Positions 1 through 13,866 of a DNA stretch of 64,000 nt are shown piece after piece. The position numbers were made by a program, and so were the translations under genes. This DNA is from Hemibagrus wyckioides. Taxonomy: Eukaryota > Chordata > Actinopteri > Siluriformes > Bagridae. The notes under the pieces were generated by a model. The model ran no database searches. It saw only the letters and a program-made list of their open reading frames with translations, and had not been told where the DNA came from. Within the stretch, counting starts at the first letter, position 1. Every line of letters starts with the position of its first letter. The DNA lies in the NCBI RefSeq assembly GCF_019097595.1, contig NC_080716.1, forward strand, positions 10,907,401 through 10,971,400. The letters run 5' to 3'.

Positions 1-682
1 CCTCCCTTCCCTTTTCCACTGGAAACCTCCATATACAGGCAGGCATTAATTCAGAATACAACATTATAGCTGAGGATTGAGAAGTTGTAGCTATCAGGCT
101 AACACTTACCGCCGTCTTAATGAGTATAGGGATATGTATTTAGTTGAACGAGGACATCCCATTTTCCAGGGCTAATTTACTTGCCATAGATTTGATCACT
201 AACGTCAGCTTGTTAACTGCTAAAAGACTGCTTCTCTTTTTGGCGTTCTGCCACAAACGATGTGATTTAGTCATTATCAGTTTTTAGAAAGTGTAAAAAC
301 ACAGCTGGTCCAATTGATCATGATCTTGATTATATATGACTATCACTGTGACCGAACTCTGCAAAAAAGATGGTCATACACCTTGAAATATCTAGAAGCT
401 TGATAGTGACATTTTGTCTAATTTGTTAAAAACAGCAGCATCACTCATCCCATGTCCTGAAGTAAGAAAGACACAATCTCACACATACAGTATATAGGAT
501 TGACCGGCCATGCTGTGAGAGTCTTATTTAGGATATTGTGCTTGCTTGACTAGTGATCATTATCTTGTTATCTTGTCTACCACAGACCCCTAAGGAGGCA
601 GTGAATGATCCAAAACATACGCTGTCACCTCAAGATGCACAAAGTTTCGTTTGTGTGCTTGTTTGGAAAGGATTTGCATATA

Positions 683-700
683 TGTGTGTGTGTGTGTGTG
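683..700. repeat. (GT)n microsatellite
   Basis: Nine GT repeats followed by a T run. Confidence 0.85.
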
Positions 701-830
701 CATTTTTTTTTACTCATGTTGAAAGATGGACCTCTCAAGCAAAATTACTATTTTGAATTTTTTATAGCATTATCTCCATTATTCATTATATAATATATTT
801 GTGCTGAACAATCTGGAGAGCTCTTGGTCT

Positions 831-869
831 ATCTCTCTCTCACTCTCTTTCTCTCTCTCTCTCTCTCTC
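831..869. repeat. (CT)n microsatellite
   Basis: Slightly interrupted CT run. Confidence 0.88.
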
Positions 870-919
870 CACTTACACTCACCATCCAATTTTATCGAAA
901 CATCTGTACATTCATTCAG

Positions 920-1150
920 GCAGTTATCTAATCAGCCAGTCATGTTACAGCAGCGCAATTCATAAAATCATGCAGATACAGGTCAAGTTCATGTCGGTTC
1001 ATGTTCACATTAAACATCATAATGGGGAAATATTTCTGGAATCTCTATGACTTTAACTGTTGCATGGATGTTTGTACCACATGGGTTGGTTTGAGTATTT
1101 TAAAAGCTGCTGATTTATGGTGATTTTCACCCAAACAGTCTTAAGATTTT
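920..1150 (+). repeat. Dispersed repeat (second family), 5' part
   Basis: Aligns with 5860-6050: AATCATGCAGATACAGGTCA, TTCATGTTCACATTAAACAT and GGTTTGAGTATTTTAAAAGC. Confidence 0.6.
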
Positions 1151-2102
1151 ATTTAGAATGTTGCCAAAATATACAACACATCTTGTGAGTGGAGGTTCTG
1201 CAGAGTATAATGCAGCTAAGCAGTTCAGCTGTGTACTAAATCATAAATACATGAGCATGCAGGAGGCAAATATTTAATATGGGAATCATCCCATTTGAGA
1301 AATACGAGGTGATTTCAACACAATGATTTGTTTTGATGTCTGAAGGTTTGAGCATGTGAATATGGCGTTACTTTTTATGAATCAAAATCAAAATTTCTAG
1401 TCTTTCTGCTAGAGCTGACACTATAATATCTAAAGTACCCAGTTTTGCTTTCATTTGAGATGGTCTGCTGCAAATAAACAAAGGACAATTGTAGATTTTC
1501 GGCGATTAATCTTTCTCTGGGATTTCTCTAACATATCAAGTTTCCAGATGTTTCTCTAACATATCATGTTTCCACATTTAATACCAGATGTAAGAAGAGA
1601 TAAAAGAATCTGTCAGGAGATTGTGGAACTGACTGAGATGGGATTGATAAGGATAAAATCAGATACTTTCTACACATGGCGACCTGACGCTGGACAGCTT
1701 TAGCCATGAGGTAATTCAGATTCACCCAGGTGTACAATCTAACAAAAAAAAGCTGCTGCTAGGACAAAACAAATGATGCTGCAGACTATTTAACCTTGTG
1801 CTCCATTCAAATATATCACACAAGCTCCTCAATCCTAAACAGAGTCATTACTCAATTGAAGGCGACGTGTCACCGAGATGGAGCAATCCATATGGTGAAT
1901 TATAAAGTAATCAGGGATATCACACGCCTTTCCTCGATCCACTCATCCCAATGTTAAATCAATTACTATTAGTTTCAAGATCTACTTTTTTCCCAAAGTG
2001 CTGTTGAAACAGTCATTCTCAGTGAAAACAGCTCAGAGCTGATACTAGCCTGGGTGTCCTATCTGCTTTAACTGTACTCTGTTACGACATCAATAAATCC
2101 AT

Positions 2103-2442
2103 TCTTCCATCCATCCTTCCATCTATCCATCCATCCATCCATTTTCTGTATTGCTACACAGGATTGTGGAGAGTCTGGTGTCATCCCAGGGGACCCGAGA
2201 AACAAACCAGGAGACACCCTGGATGCACTGCCAGTCCACCACAGCACCCAATCACGGATGGATAAAAAAACAAAAAAAACAAAAACAAAAAACAATCAAC
2301 CTGCAATGCATGTCTTCAGACTAGGGAAGAAAACCAGACTACCCTGAGGACACCCCACAGGGAGAACTCCACACACATAACAGAGACAGGAATCGAACCC
2401 CCATCTCTGGAGGTGCAAATGAAACATGGTAACCATTAGGCT

Positions 2443-2443
<1 letters not shown>
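2103..2443 (-). mobile_element. tRNA-derived SINE with (GGAT)n tail
   Basis: Minus strand: head with TAGCCTAATGG and the B box GGGTTCGATTCC; tail is (GGAT)n, seen as ATCCATCCATCC at 2110-2142. An A-rich stretch (2264-2298) interrupts the body. Related copies are at 17115, 25597, 29350 and 35790. Confidence 0.78.

Positions 2444-2483
<40 letters not shown>
2443..2483. repeat. (ATCA)n microsatellite
   Basis: About ten repeats, directly beside the head of the SINE at 2103-2443. Confidence 0.93.
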
Positions 2484-2484
<1 letters not shown>

Positions 2485-2514
2485 AAATCAACTCACATCC
2501 AACTCACAACTTAT

Positions 2515-2680
2515 AAGCCTTAAAGGATCTTCTGCTAACAACTTGGTGCCAGATACTTCAGCAAACCTTCAGAGGTCTTGTGGAATCCATGTCTCGGTGG
2601 ATCAGAGCTGTTTTAGCATCATAAGGTGGATCTATACAATATTAAGCAGGGGGTTTTAATATTATGGCTGTTCAGTGTAA
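2515..2680 (+). repeat. Dispersed repeat (second family), 3' end
   Basis: Reads AACTTGGTGCCAGATAC, TGGAATCCATGTCTCGGTGG and ends TTATGGCTGTTCAGTGTA, which is the family's 3' end as I recall it from fish genomes. Its link to the 5' parts is inferred. Confidence 0.5.
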
Positions 2681-3479
2681 GTAGTCAACCTGTCTGTTAC
2701 ATCTATCTAGAATAAAGTTTTTCAAATCAAGCTAGATGAATACTCAGTAGAAAGGCTGAATGCATTAAGAGTTCTCCCTCTGGGTCAAACCTAGTCTTAG
2801 CCTCAGATGCTATGCGTGTGGCTCACAGAGTGGATAATATCCTTTATACAATTTATGCAGGCCATAAATTTCAGAATCCTGAAGGGAAAACATAAAAGGT
2901 TATTTAAAGGGGAGTTTTGACTGAAACATTAAGTAGTGATTAAACATGGTGGGCCATGTGACTTTTGATTGCCAGAAGACAAGACTCTCTATTAAACGCT
3001 AGAATAGAATCTCTGAGCCTTAAATCTGTACACAATCCCACACACAAAGATTTCCCTATAAGAGAGGGTTCCAAGTAGAGCCACTTTTTGCAGAAAATTA
3101 TCCAAACAACCCTTGAAGTACCCTATTTCTTCATGACTGAAGGTTTGTAGACATCAGCCATTTCCTGTATGACAAATTGAGCTTCCACTGGCACACTGGA
3201 GTGCTCCATTTTCCCAGTACCTGTAATCTTAACTCAATTTGTCCATGTGCTTATCTGGTGGATGCTTTTTTATTTATTTATTTGGTTGGTTGGTTACTAA
3301 GTGTCCTTTTGAGGCCTGATGTTCCAACCACCAAGGTATAAAATCTGTTCTTTATCTGTCAGGCTCAGATGGTATAGAAATAAAACAAACTGTTTTAGTG
3401 TTTTAAATTTATAAATTGATGGGACAAATAAAATTGAATTGGGGTTAATATCTTTATTCTAAATCAAAGCTCATTAATT

Positions 3480-3491
3480 TCTCTCTCTCTC

Positions 3492-3522
<31 letters not shown>
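3480..3522. repeat. (TC)n(TGTC)n microsatellite
   Basis: TC run changing into TGTC repeats just before the dispersed repeat at 3525. Confidence 0.92.
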
Positions 3523-3524
3523 TC

Positions 3525-4166
3525 AGCTACAATATCTCTCCTGAGATACCAGTTTTCTGGACCGCATTTGCTCTCTGGACCTCCATTCTGATGTTCTACT
3601 TCTGGTTAGAATCTCATCACTTGGAGGTCGATTGCTGCTGCAGAGGATGACCCACATGGACAGCTTGGAGATTACATTAGATTACCGTGGACAGTAAACA
3701 TTTAACCATGAGGATGCCTTAAGACAAACAGTTTTGCTTCATCAGTGAACAGGTGATAACTTCAACTTCAAGACAGACTTCACGTTACAACTAGAACCAA
3801 TTTCCTTTTTAGACAATTGCATTTTTGATCACATAGTACACAGTTATAGAAGGTCATTTGCTTTACAATCACACTATCTGTTCTCTCCAAGATAAGGACG
3901 GTTTCCTTTTGAGTCTGCTTTCTGTAAGAGTTTCTTCCACATATCATCTCAGGGGAGTTTTTTCTTGCCACCATCACCTCTGGCTTGCTTATTAGAAATA
4001 AATGTAAAATCTTGGAAGGGTTGCATCAGGAAGGGCATCCCGGGTAAAACCTGTGTTAAGTTGTTGTATGGACCAGTTGGTCCGCTGTGGCGACCCCGCA
4101 CACACAGGGAGCAGCCGAAAGATCAACAACAACAACTCTTTAAATCACCATACAAATAAAATTTAA
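3525..4166 (+). repeat. Dispersed repeat, long copy, with nested LINE tail
   Basis: Contains ATATCTCTCCTGAGATACCA at the left and GGGGAGTTTTTTCTTGCC plus GGCTTGCTTATTAG at the right, broken by the insertion 3998-4136. Other copies are at 6262, 25920, 37500, 38255 and 59418. No ORF. Confidence 0.65.
3998..4136 (+). repeat. LINE/SINE 3' tail inserted in another dispersed repeat
   Basis: Contains GGTTGCATCAGGAAGGGCAT, CCGCTGTGGCGACCCC, GGAGCAGCCGAAAG and ends in (CAA)n. This is the plus-strand version of the tail on the SINE at 13604-13866. It interrupts a dispersed repeat whose ends continue on both sides (AATAAATGTAAAAT before, AATAAAATTTAATCC after). Confidence 0.75.
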
Positions 4167-5859
4167 TCCAACTGAATTAAAATCACATAGCACTGAACAA
4201 TCAGGACTCACGCAAGTGACTGTTGATTAAGGTCAATGCCATTAGTTCTCCCTAATTTAATATTTTAGCATATTACTCCAAAATTTGACTACATGAAAAA
4301 TTGCAATATTTATTTGTTATGGCCATTACAAAAAAAAGTCAGTACCCCAAGCTTCATGACTCAGTACACAAGTAAAGCAATTAATCATACCCTCTGAGTG
4401 TCTCTCATTAAACTCTCATTAAAATGTCAGCATAATTACAGTAGCTGTCCAGCCCATAACCTGCTGACTGGAAGTCTCGCTCATAATTGTTTCTGAACAG
4501 TTCTTGCCAGGTTTCTCATGCAGGTAAATGTTTAGCAGTGGATACTTCTCAGTGCATATTGGTTATCATTTTTCTTCATCGGTGAGTTAGAAAATTAATC
4601 TCTCTTCCATGGTCATTTATATTTTCTACAGAATGAGAACTTCAAACTTGTTTTCCCTATCTGTACGCTGTATGCATCCGAGTTGAATTAGCAAGCGCAC
4701 TTTCATTTGCCCTGTAGCCAAAATACAGTGGCAGATTAGCGTTGGAATATTTCAAAACAGAAAAAAGTATGAATCTCTATACTGACTTTTCATACAGAAA
4801 GAGGCAGCGAGAAAGAGAGAGATGAACCTGAGCTGAAGAGGGGAACATAGATATCTGACAGAGCTGTCACAGAAGCTGAATTATGTAAGGTGGCTTTACT
4901 CGGCAGGTGATCTCTGTATGTATGAGCTAACAATGATCCGGAGCTGAAAGGGTTACTTCAGTCTATAGTATCTGATATATTTTGAATCTTTGTACGCTCT
5001 GTGCTGATTTTGTGACATCTTTCATATATATATGACCTCATCTTATGACCACAGTATCCTTTGTTTAAGACCATGGAATTCTTTGTTTCGATTGAATAAA
5101 GAATATGTCGAGCACAGACACTTCGTTATCATCCCACCTGCAGACATCTCTGCCACCAACTCTGTTGACACATTTGATGTCTATCATTAATGTCTTTTGA
5201 TACCTATGGGCAACACCTTTTGCCGTTAGCCCACCTGTAGTGACCCCTGCAACCATCTCTGTTGACACCATTGATGCCAGTTGTTGAACTCCTTTAGTTA
5301 CCCATGGATAATGCACATACAGTAGATCATGTCCCTCTCTGTCTCTATAGAATCTGAAAAGACATTGCTACTCAAACCCAGACTCTGTGTGGTCCTTTAA
5401 GCACTACTTTTTTCCTGATTGGAGTGGCAGACAGCGTGAACCGGGCTTTTTTTTTTTTTTTTTTAAAGTGAACCCAAAAGAAAATTCTATCAGTATCTAT
5501 AGCTGCTACTGAGTGAAGGTGAGAAACTGATATTGTAAGCATTTTATACTAGATTGAACGAAGCAGCTGTTCAATATGGAGATTTATGTCCTCTACAACA
5601 AGACACTTGCTGTATTTTAGTTAAATTCTCTTCTTGCTTCTCATATAATACAGAAATAAGACAAATTCCACTGTAGAAAAGCTTTAGGCTTAACCCAATC
5701 CATGTCACAGCACAAAATATCCTACAGTCCTGTACCTCCTACACACTTACACTGCTCTTCTCTTAATATTTAATGGAATCAGCAGCGAAGGCTTGAGATG
5801 GGATCTGTCAAGTGCAGCAGGTCACAACATGTGTCATGTCAAATACAAATGCACTCATC

Positions 5860-6245
5860 GACCACTTTAATAGGAACACGTGCATCGACTCATTCAATTC
5901 ATATAATCATGTAGAAACAAGTCAAGTGCTTCATGTTCATGTTCACATCAAACATCAGAAGGAGGAAAAAGTGTGACTAACTGTGTGTGCCAGATAGGCT
6001 GGTCTGAGTATTTCAGAAACTCCTTGTCTCATGGGATTTTCACACTCAGAAGCAAAGGAAAAAACAAAACAAAACAAAACAAATCCAGTGACTGGATTTA
6101 GTTTGTTGATGAGAAAGTTGACTGAGAAAGGTCAGACTAGTTTGAGCTGACAGGAAGGTTGCAGTAACTCTTTACGACTGTGATGAGCAGAAAAGCATCT
6201 TAGCACACACAACAGATGTGGCAGATCACGCTGGGTTCCACATCT
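5860..6245 (+). repeat. Dispersed repeat (second family), 5' part and middle
   Basis: Starts CGACCACTTTAATAGGAACA and runs through TCAGAAACTCCTTGTC to CACATCTGCCAGCC. Same family as 920-1150 and 2515-2680. A short AAAAC tract sits at 6059-6081. Confidence 0.6.
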
Positions 6246-6261
6246 GCCAGCCATTATAGAG

Positions 6262-6455
6262 GCTGATGAGTGTATCCTCTCAATGTTTCTTCCTCATAGC
6301 ATCTCAGGGAGTTTTTCCTTGCTACCATCACCTCAGGCTTGCTCATTAGGGATAAATGTTTTATTTTTTAATAGTAATAATGTTTCTATACTTCTGTAAA
6401 GCTGCTTTGAGACAATGTCCATTGTTAAAAGCACTATACAAATAAACTGAATTGT
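6262..6455 (+). repeat. Dispersed repeat, 3' part
   Basis: CATCTCAGGGAGTTTTTCCT through TAAAGCTGCTTTGAGACAAT to CACTATACAAATAAACTGAA. It ends with a polyadenylation-like AATAAA. Confidence 0.65.
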
Positions 6456-6801
6456 AATTCCATACTGTACGGTGTGGCACGGCTAGTTTCAGTCTAACCA
6501 CCTGATACTTTACAATTTTTTTGGGCCACAGGTTTCAGCATCTTGCAGCTGGATTGTCTCTCTGTACTTTTGCATATACACACTTCTGTACACCAGTTTC
6601 TAATACAGAAACCTTTGTAATAAACAAAATGCTGAACGCTGAGAAATGATAACAATATAGCCATTGCCTGAGAAAACAGATTCATAAGATCCCTTATTTA
6701 AAAGTTAGAGAGTTTTGAAACAGTTGAGAGGTGAGTATGTGCAAGTATCAGTCACACACATTCACACAAACTCAAACAAACACACAAAAGAAGCTGGTTC
6801 A

Positions 6802-7621
<820 letters not shown>

Positions 7622-8017
7622 TTATATCTGTATATCAGTATCTGGACACAGAATATCTATATCCTGTATAGACAAGAGGATATCGTCTCTTCATTCTCCA
7701 GCTAATCTAGTTCTTTTCAGATACTGCAATGAGCTTTGTAAATGTGATAATATGCAACAAAAGGCATGTTAATGCGATTATACTTTCTCTATTTTTCAAT
7801 AATGACACAGATACTAAAACTTTGAGCTTATGGAATATACAGAAGCAGTCAAAAAATAGTTAAAAAACACAGCTTAAATAAAAATACAGCTTTCATATAA
7901 AATCAAATATGCAAATGTGATAAAGCATAAATATAATATAATATAAAATCTTGTTATATATAAACATGTACGGTTACCACCAACTCCAAAAAAATAAAAA
8001 ATAAAATAAAATTATAA

Positions 8018-8076
<59 letters not shown>
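8018..8076. repeat. (AAT)n microsatellite
   Basis: About 19 AAT repeats. Confidence 0.94.
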
Positions 8077-8079
<3 letters not shown>

Positions 8080-9234
8080 GCAAAAAGCAACAACAACAAA
8101 TAAATCGTTTCCAAAACCTTTTCCTTTTTTTTGGTTACAGGATCAGAATAAATCCAATCACATCCAATATGGATCCTGGGTATCAGATAGATGCCATCGC
8201 TACTAAGAAATAAACTGTTCCCTTATTGTTTATTGTAACATTTTGCCTGAATCTGGAGGGCACAATGGATTTGTTAACTCCAATGTGTGTGTGTGTGTGG
8301 TCTTGCTTCAGGGGTTTCCTCCAGCTACTCTGATTTCCTCCCTCAGTCCAAAAACGTGTTGTAGGCTGCAGGTTTGGTGTCTGTCTGCTATATATGATCT
8401 TTAATCAGGTGAGTACATTTTTCTTTAGTCATATCTGTCAGCAGAACATGCTACCAGTACTGCTGCTGAACACCCAGCTGCTCTTATCAAACTTGAATGG
8501 TGTGGGAATATTTCTCTCTTTCTTTATTTATCATTTTGGTTGAGCAGTTACCATGGTAACTCCTGTTCAGTGTTTTTATGACAGACTCATAAACACAGCT
8601 GCTAGTCAGTGCTAAAAGATACCAGCATGTCAGCCGTCATCCCACAGTTTATTGTTCAGGATGTTTGGAGGATATGAAGGGTGTTCACTTTCACTGTAGG
8701 TCTCCAGCTTCTGGGGAGAGTGAAACCATTGCAACATGAAATCAATTTGTAAACCTGGACTGGAATTTTGAGGTTCTGTAAAAGATTTATTTTCTCTAAG
8801 AATTCAAGAAAATTACTTCTGTAAAGGACTGTAACCTTTTGGGCTATGAAGATGGAGCAAAAAAAAACCTTTGCCGTGTCGTATATTGTTTTATACCTGC
8901 AATATTGTGTTGTAAAATGGTGTCATCACAAGTATACCGCATAACGATAATATTAATGACATTAATGACAGAATTGGCAAAGCTTAACTAAAAAATGATA
9001 TTTATATGAAGTAAAGCAGTTAAACACACATAGAGCCAAAAATATGCTCAGGGAACAAGTAAAAATCCCTCAACAACAATAAAACAAAAACCAAAAAAAA
9101 AACTGCAACTTTTGAGTATACTCAGGTGTTACAAAGTAAAGAGTAAAAATTTTCAACTGATGAATATGTTAGTGTTTGAAAACAACTTATATTATTTTAC
9201 TTCTGGGTGAAAACATTTGACATGCTAGTTATCT

Positions 9235-10190
9235 ACTGTAATGTAACACAATGTTATGTTACATAATGTACCAGACTGTGACATAACACAATGTAATGTA
9301 ACATAAGGTAATGTAACATAATGTAATGAAACATAATGTCAAATAATGTAATGTAACATACTACACTGTAACATAACACAGTTTAATGTAACATAGGGTA
9401 ACGTAACACAATGTACCACACTGTAATGTAACACAATGTAATGTGACATAATGTACCACACTATAACATATCACAACGTAATTTAACATAACACAATGTA
9501 ATGTAACATAATGTACCACACCGTAACATAACACAATGTAATGTAACATAATGTACCACACCGTAACATAACACAATGTAATGTAACATAATGTACCACA
9601 CCGTAACATAACACAATGTAATGTAACATAATGTACCACACTTTAACATAACACAATGTACCACACTGTAACATAACACAATGTAATGTAACATAATGTA
9701 CCACACTTTAACATAACTCAATGTACCACACTGTAACATAACACAATGTAATGTAACAATGTACCAGACTTTAACGTAACACATTTACATTTGGCAGACA
9801 CCCTTATCCAGAGCAACTTGCATTTTATCTATACAACTGAGCAATTGAGGGTTAAGGGTCTTGCTCAGGGTCTCAGCAGTGGCAGCTTAGTGGATCTGGG
9901 ATTTAAACTCACAACCTTCTGATCAGTAGTCCAACACGTTAACCATTAAGCTACCACATCCACAATGTAATCGGACATAATGTAATGTAACATAATGCAC
10001 CACACTGTAACATAACATGTAACATTACACAATCTAGCATAATGTAATATTCATATAATGTAACATATTGTAAAGTAATAAAATGTAAAAATATCATGTT
10101 GCACAATGTAATAAAAAATGAATGTAATGTAAATGTACTGTAATATAACAATATACACAATTTAATCAAGTTAATGTAATGTTATGTAAT
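9235..10190. repeat. Minisatellite, 40-bp unit with short ATGTAACATA substructure
   Basis: The core 9490-9660 repeats ACACAATGTAATGTAACATA plus ATGTACCACACCGTAACATA with a 40-bp period. The flanks are looser. A SINE (9783-9960) splits the array. Open frames on the minus strand (MLHYIVLCY-type) are products of the repeat. Confidence 0.9.
9783..9960 (-). mobile_element. tRNA-derived SINE inserted in a minisatellite
   Basis: Minus strand: the head has A-box-like TAGCTTAATGG and B-box-like GAGTTTAAATCCC. The 3' part reads CTCTGGATAAGGGTGTCTGCC and ends AAATGTAAATG. The minisatellite continues on both sides, so the SINE came in later. Confidence 0.8.
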
Positions 10191-11863
10191 GTAATCTAAC
10201 ATAAAAACATATGTTTTCATCACTATATGCTTTCTTGCATGCAGTCACTCAGTTACACACAGACACTTCCATCCTCTCCCTTTGTCCAACGCAAACTCTA
10301 ACTTCTTAAATCCATGTCTATTTAGACGTTAATCTGCAGTTTCCTGCGATGCCAAAACTCTCTGGCGTTTATTAGCAGCAGCTGGTTCCTCTGGACGCAA
10401 TGTTGTTGGCAACTTCGAGACGGCAGCTGGATCGTCTTAGCCTTGTGTCTCCTCTACAATATGCTCAGAGACAGCAGGGACACTGATAGGAAAATTGGAG
10501 ACTAGAATGACAGAGGCAGGACATAGCAGTGGGATGGAAAAATAGAAAAGGGGAAAGAGGAAAATATGATGCATGGGAAAGCTAGACAGGCAAGGAGGTG
10601 AAGGAGAAAGAGAAATGTGGTGTGAAAAGCGTGTGTGTGTCATTCCAGGCCTAATAGTGGACACTATATCACAACGTAATATGGTCAATTCAACTGGAAT
10701 GAACAAAACTGGAGCCAAATAGAACAAATGGAGACATAATTGAGAGCCGGAGGAAATAGCGCTCGACTGAAAAAGAAGACATATCTATAGTAGATGCCTC
10801 AGGAGGAGAAACAAAAGAACTCTAATGAAAGTGCTGTCTGAAACGGCGTTTGAGATCCAGATAGTGGCAAACAGCCCTACATCCATTTCTATATGAGAGA
10901 TTGTCCGTGACAGCGGTATCAATATTACATTAGGTGACTTGCTGCCTTCTCCTTCTTCTTCTTTTTTTTTTTTGATCTTCCTGCTGGCTTTCTACCTTTG
11001 TTGTGTCTTTTGAAAACACTGTGACAAAAGGAACAAGCATTTTAAGCGAACACTAACGTGACTATATCTCCAATACACCACAAATGTGTGAAAAATGATT
11101 TTCACATCAAACATCGGAGCTGATATGTCTGCAGCTGCAAGCGGACATATGCTACTCGTTGTCAGTTTATGCGCTGGCTTAACACATGGCTTTACAATGA
11201 TGAAACGATGAGTGTGTGTCGCACAGACGTGGAAGCGGTGGGAGATCCCGCTGGGATGGTTATGTACTGTGGCAACTTGAAGGCTGATAGCAGACAACAA
11301 AACTGAGAGTACAAGCCCCGACTCACATGTTATTCATTGAAGGTGTTATGATGAGGAATTCACTGTTGTGTTTATGAGTGGATAGTTTGGCAGGTAAAAG
11401 ACATTAGATGTGTGTGTGTGTTAATATGATGCAGATTTGCAGGCTCTGGAGCTGGTGAGCCACACAAGGCTAAGGAATTTCCCACACAATAGCTTTAGCT
11501 TCTGAGACAATAAAAACAAAACAACGTGTATATTTGTTTTTAGTAATAATAAAGAATTTAAAAGGGTGTGTTAGAATCCACTCTGATTTGTAGTCCATGG
11601 AATATGTAAGGAATAATTGATGTTGACATATTAGAAAAAATAACCCACACACGATGAGGTAATGGTTCCACCATGGGTGTGTATTATTTTTCTAATAAGT
11701 CGACAGACCTGAGCCAATTATTCTATTACCACACGTCAAGATCATTAATCAGATGTTTTTAAGATTTGTGTCAATTTCTTATGCATTCCATCTCAAGCCT
11801 CTGCCTCGGATTCCAAAATGTCCTTTTAGAACTAGTAGAATGAGTCACTGATATATCTCACAA

Positions 11864-11864
<1 letters not shown>

Positions 11865-11940
<76 letters not shown>

Positions 11941-11954
11941 ACACAAAACAACAC

Positions 11955-12048
<94 letters not shown>

Positions 12049-12066
12049 CTATCTATCTATCTATCT
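11865..12066. repeat. (GA)n, (GATA)n and (TATC)n compound microsatellite with palindromic junction
   Basis: GA runs (11865-11986) pass into GATA repeats (to 12047), which switch to TATC (12048-12066) at an AGATCT centre. The two arms can pair for about 19 bp. Confidence 0.93.
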
Positions 12067-12529
12067 CTCCATCCATCCATCCATCTTTCACCCTTAAGCC
12101 TGTTTCATATCTTTTGTACTGTTTTTATGTGAACTGTCCAATATGGCTGTCACCAAACTGTTGAAAATTTCGTGCTCACTCCAAAAGTTCTTACTGGAAA
12201 ATCAAAAAGGTCTGTCATTTTGTTTGTTGTTAGATCTGTGTGCTGTGGTTGACATCCGGCTCATTTTTCTGTTATTTCAGTTAACTTGGTGAAGAGTTAT
12301 GGAACTGTAATGCAGCCAAGAGCTTCCTGCAGCTAGTGTTGCTGTGCCTTCACTGAAAAATAACTACAATCAGCCAATCAAGCACTTAACTCAATACAGA
12401 ACTAGTTGCGTATTTGCCTTTTTATTGCGGAGGATCTGTGTGTGTATTAAGATTTGAAGCAAATGTAGGTGTGGCCTATTTCTATAATAGAAATTCATAT
12501 TATACACAATACATTTAAGTCATCCAGAG

Positions 12530-12630
12530 TAAAAACCTGTGCCAAAATCAAAATATATGGATCAGTTGATCTACTGTGGTGACCACGAAAGGGAGCAGCT
12601 GAAGGACAAATTAAGCAGTATTTAATTAAA
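12530..12630 (+). repeat. Degraded LINE/SINE 3' tail
   Basis: Reads ACCTGTGCCAAAATC, then CTACTGTGGTGACCACGAAA and GGAGCAGCTGAAGGACAA, a weaker match to the tail at 3998-4136. Confidence 0.6.
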
Positions 12631-13211
12631 GCACCCATGTGATTTTGAATGACAATGTTCATGGTTTTTTTGGAACCCCAGCAGACCTGTGTTGCTCCGC
12701 CCATAGCACAAGGTCTGTGTTTGCTCTACGGAACAGCGGCTCTACTGAGAAGTGACAGATGGACATTTTAAAAAGAAAATATTACACCAAAAGTGTATTT
12801 ACACAAGCACCTCACGGAGGATTGAGCAGCCCCGATAGAGCGCTCAGACCGCTGGTCCCAAACCGAGCAAACACAGAGTTAAAGCAGCAGAGCAAATTTC
12901 CCTGCCACTGCAGAAAGCAATAGACACGCTGCTGCCCTCAATCCACGGCCAGTGGACACGCAACGTGCATAGAACTTCAAGGACAGGGGAAATGTTCAGT
13001 TTAAATGTGAGTCTGGAACTTACAGGATTCATGTGTACAAACTGAATAGTGTGCTTCTTATTTGTATATGTATCTGTTTAGAACATAATGTTCTGAATAG
13101 TGCATTTGAATTTGTTTACATCCCTACTGTTAGAGTTACTTCCTGAAATGGAATTTTTTGCACAGATGGCATCACTCACCTTACTCTAGTTCTAAAGCAA
13201 AAGAAGTTCCT

Positions 13212-13500
13212 GAAGGATTTTGTGATTGCAGAAATAAATGAAGTCAAGCAAATTCCATGAGATTCAGAGCAGCTTGCAATTTAAACATTTTTTTGAAATG
13301 GGACAAGACACCCTCTTCGATTCATGTGCACCATGAAACAGCTATCCTAGAAAGTAATTACATATGTGGCTTCACTGGAGCTTAAAAGAAGAATCCTGTG
13401 CTTGCAGTTTCCTCAATTCAAGTAGTTTTAGCACAAGCAGATTTTTGAAAGTAGTCAAAATCAAGCATTTTTGCCCCAACAAACCCCCTAAAAAATCTCC
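13212..13500 (+). repeat. Dispersed repeat (third family)
   Basis: GAAATAAATGAAGTCAAGCA and ATTCAGAGCAGCTTGCAATT recur at 22020-22110 and in part at 63010-63080. The sequence TTAAAAGAAGAATCCT is shared with 22108-22125. Confidence 0.5.
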
Positions 13501-13603
13501 TGGAAGGAATGCAAAATGAAAAACTGAAATCTATCACTCAGGAGTTACTGGGACAGTTCCTTGCCAGACCACGAGGGGGTCCTGGCAAGTGGTTTATTTA
13601 TGT

Positions 13604-13866
13604 TGCTGTTGTTCTTTCGGCTGCTTCATGTTTTGGGGTTGCCACAACGGATCATTTAGTCTGCCTGTTTCGAATTGGCATAGGTTTTACGCCAGATGCC
13701 CTTCCTGAAGCAACCCTCCCATTTAATCCAGGCTTGGGACCAGCACTGAGAGTTAACTCTTCAGTGGCTGGGCTAGCTCCCTGCCTGGGAATCGAACCCG
13801 AGCCACGGCAATGATCCTGGGCATGGAGCTAGCCCAGCCCTGGGTGCTGCCGCTGGACCACCAGGA
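13604..13866 (-). mobile_element. tRNA-derived SINE with a LINE-type 3' tail
   Basis: On the minus strand the head carries polymerase III promoter boxes: A box TGGTCCAGCGG close to 13860 and B box GGTTCGATTCC near 13795. The tail (toward 13604) resembles a LINE 3' end, with GGAAGGGCATCTGGCGTAAAA, a GTTGTGGCAACCCC-type motif, GCAGCCGAAAG and an ACAACAGCAACA tract. The insertion is flanked by a 20-bp duplication with one mismatch, at 13584-13603 and 13867-13886 (GGCAAGTGATTTATTTATGT form). A second copy is at 37987-38222. Confidence 0.88.

Noticed and set aside
1..6800. Search for the next plxdc2 exon (expected FIYTGEVVHR-like peptide, minus strand)
   Set aside because: No matching sequence with suitable splice sites was seen, so the exon is taken to lie outside the window.
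9361..9784. Minus-strand ORFs repeating MLHYIVLCY
   Set aside because: Products of the 40-bp minisatellite in several frames.
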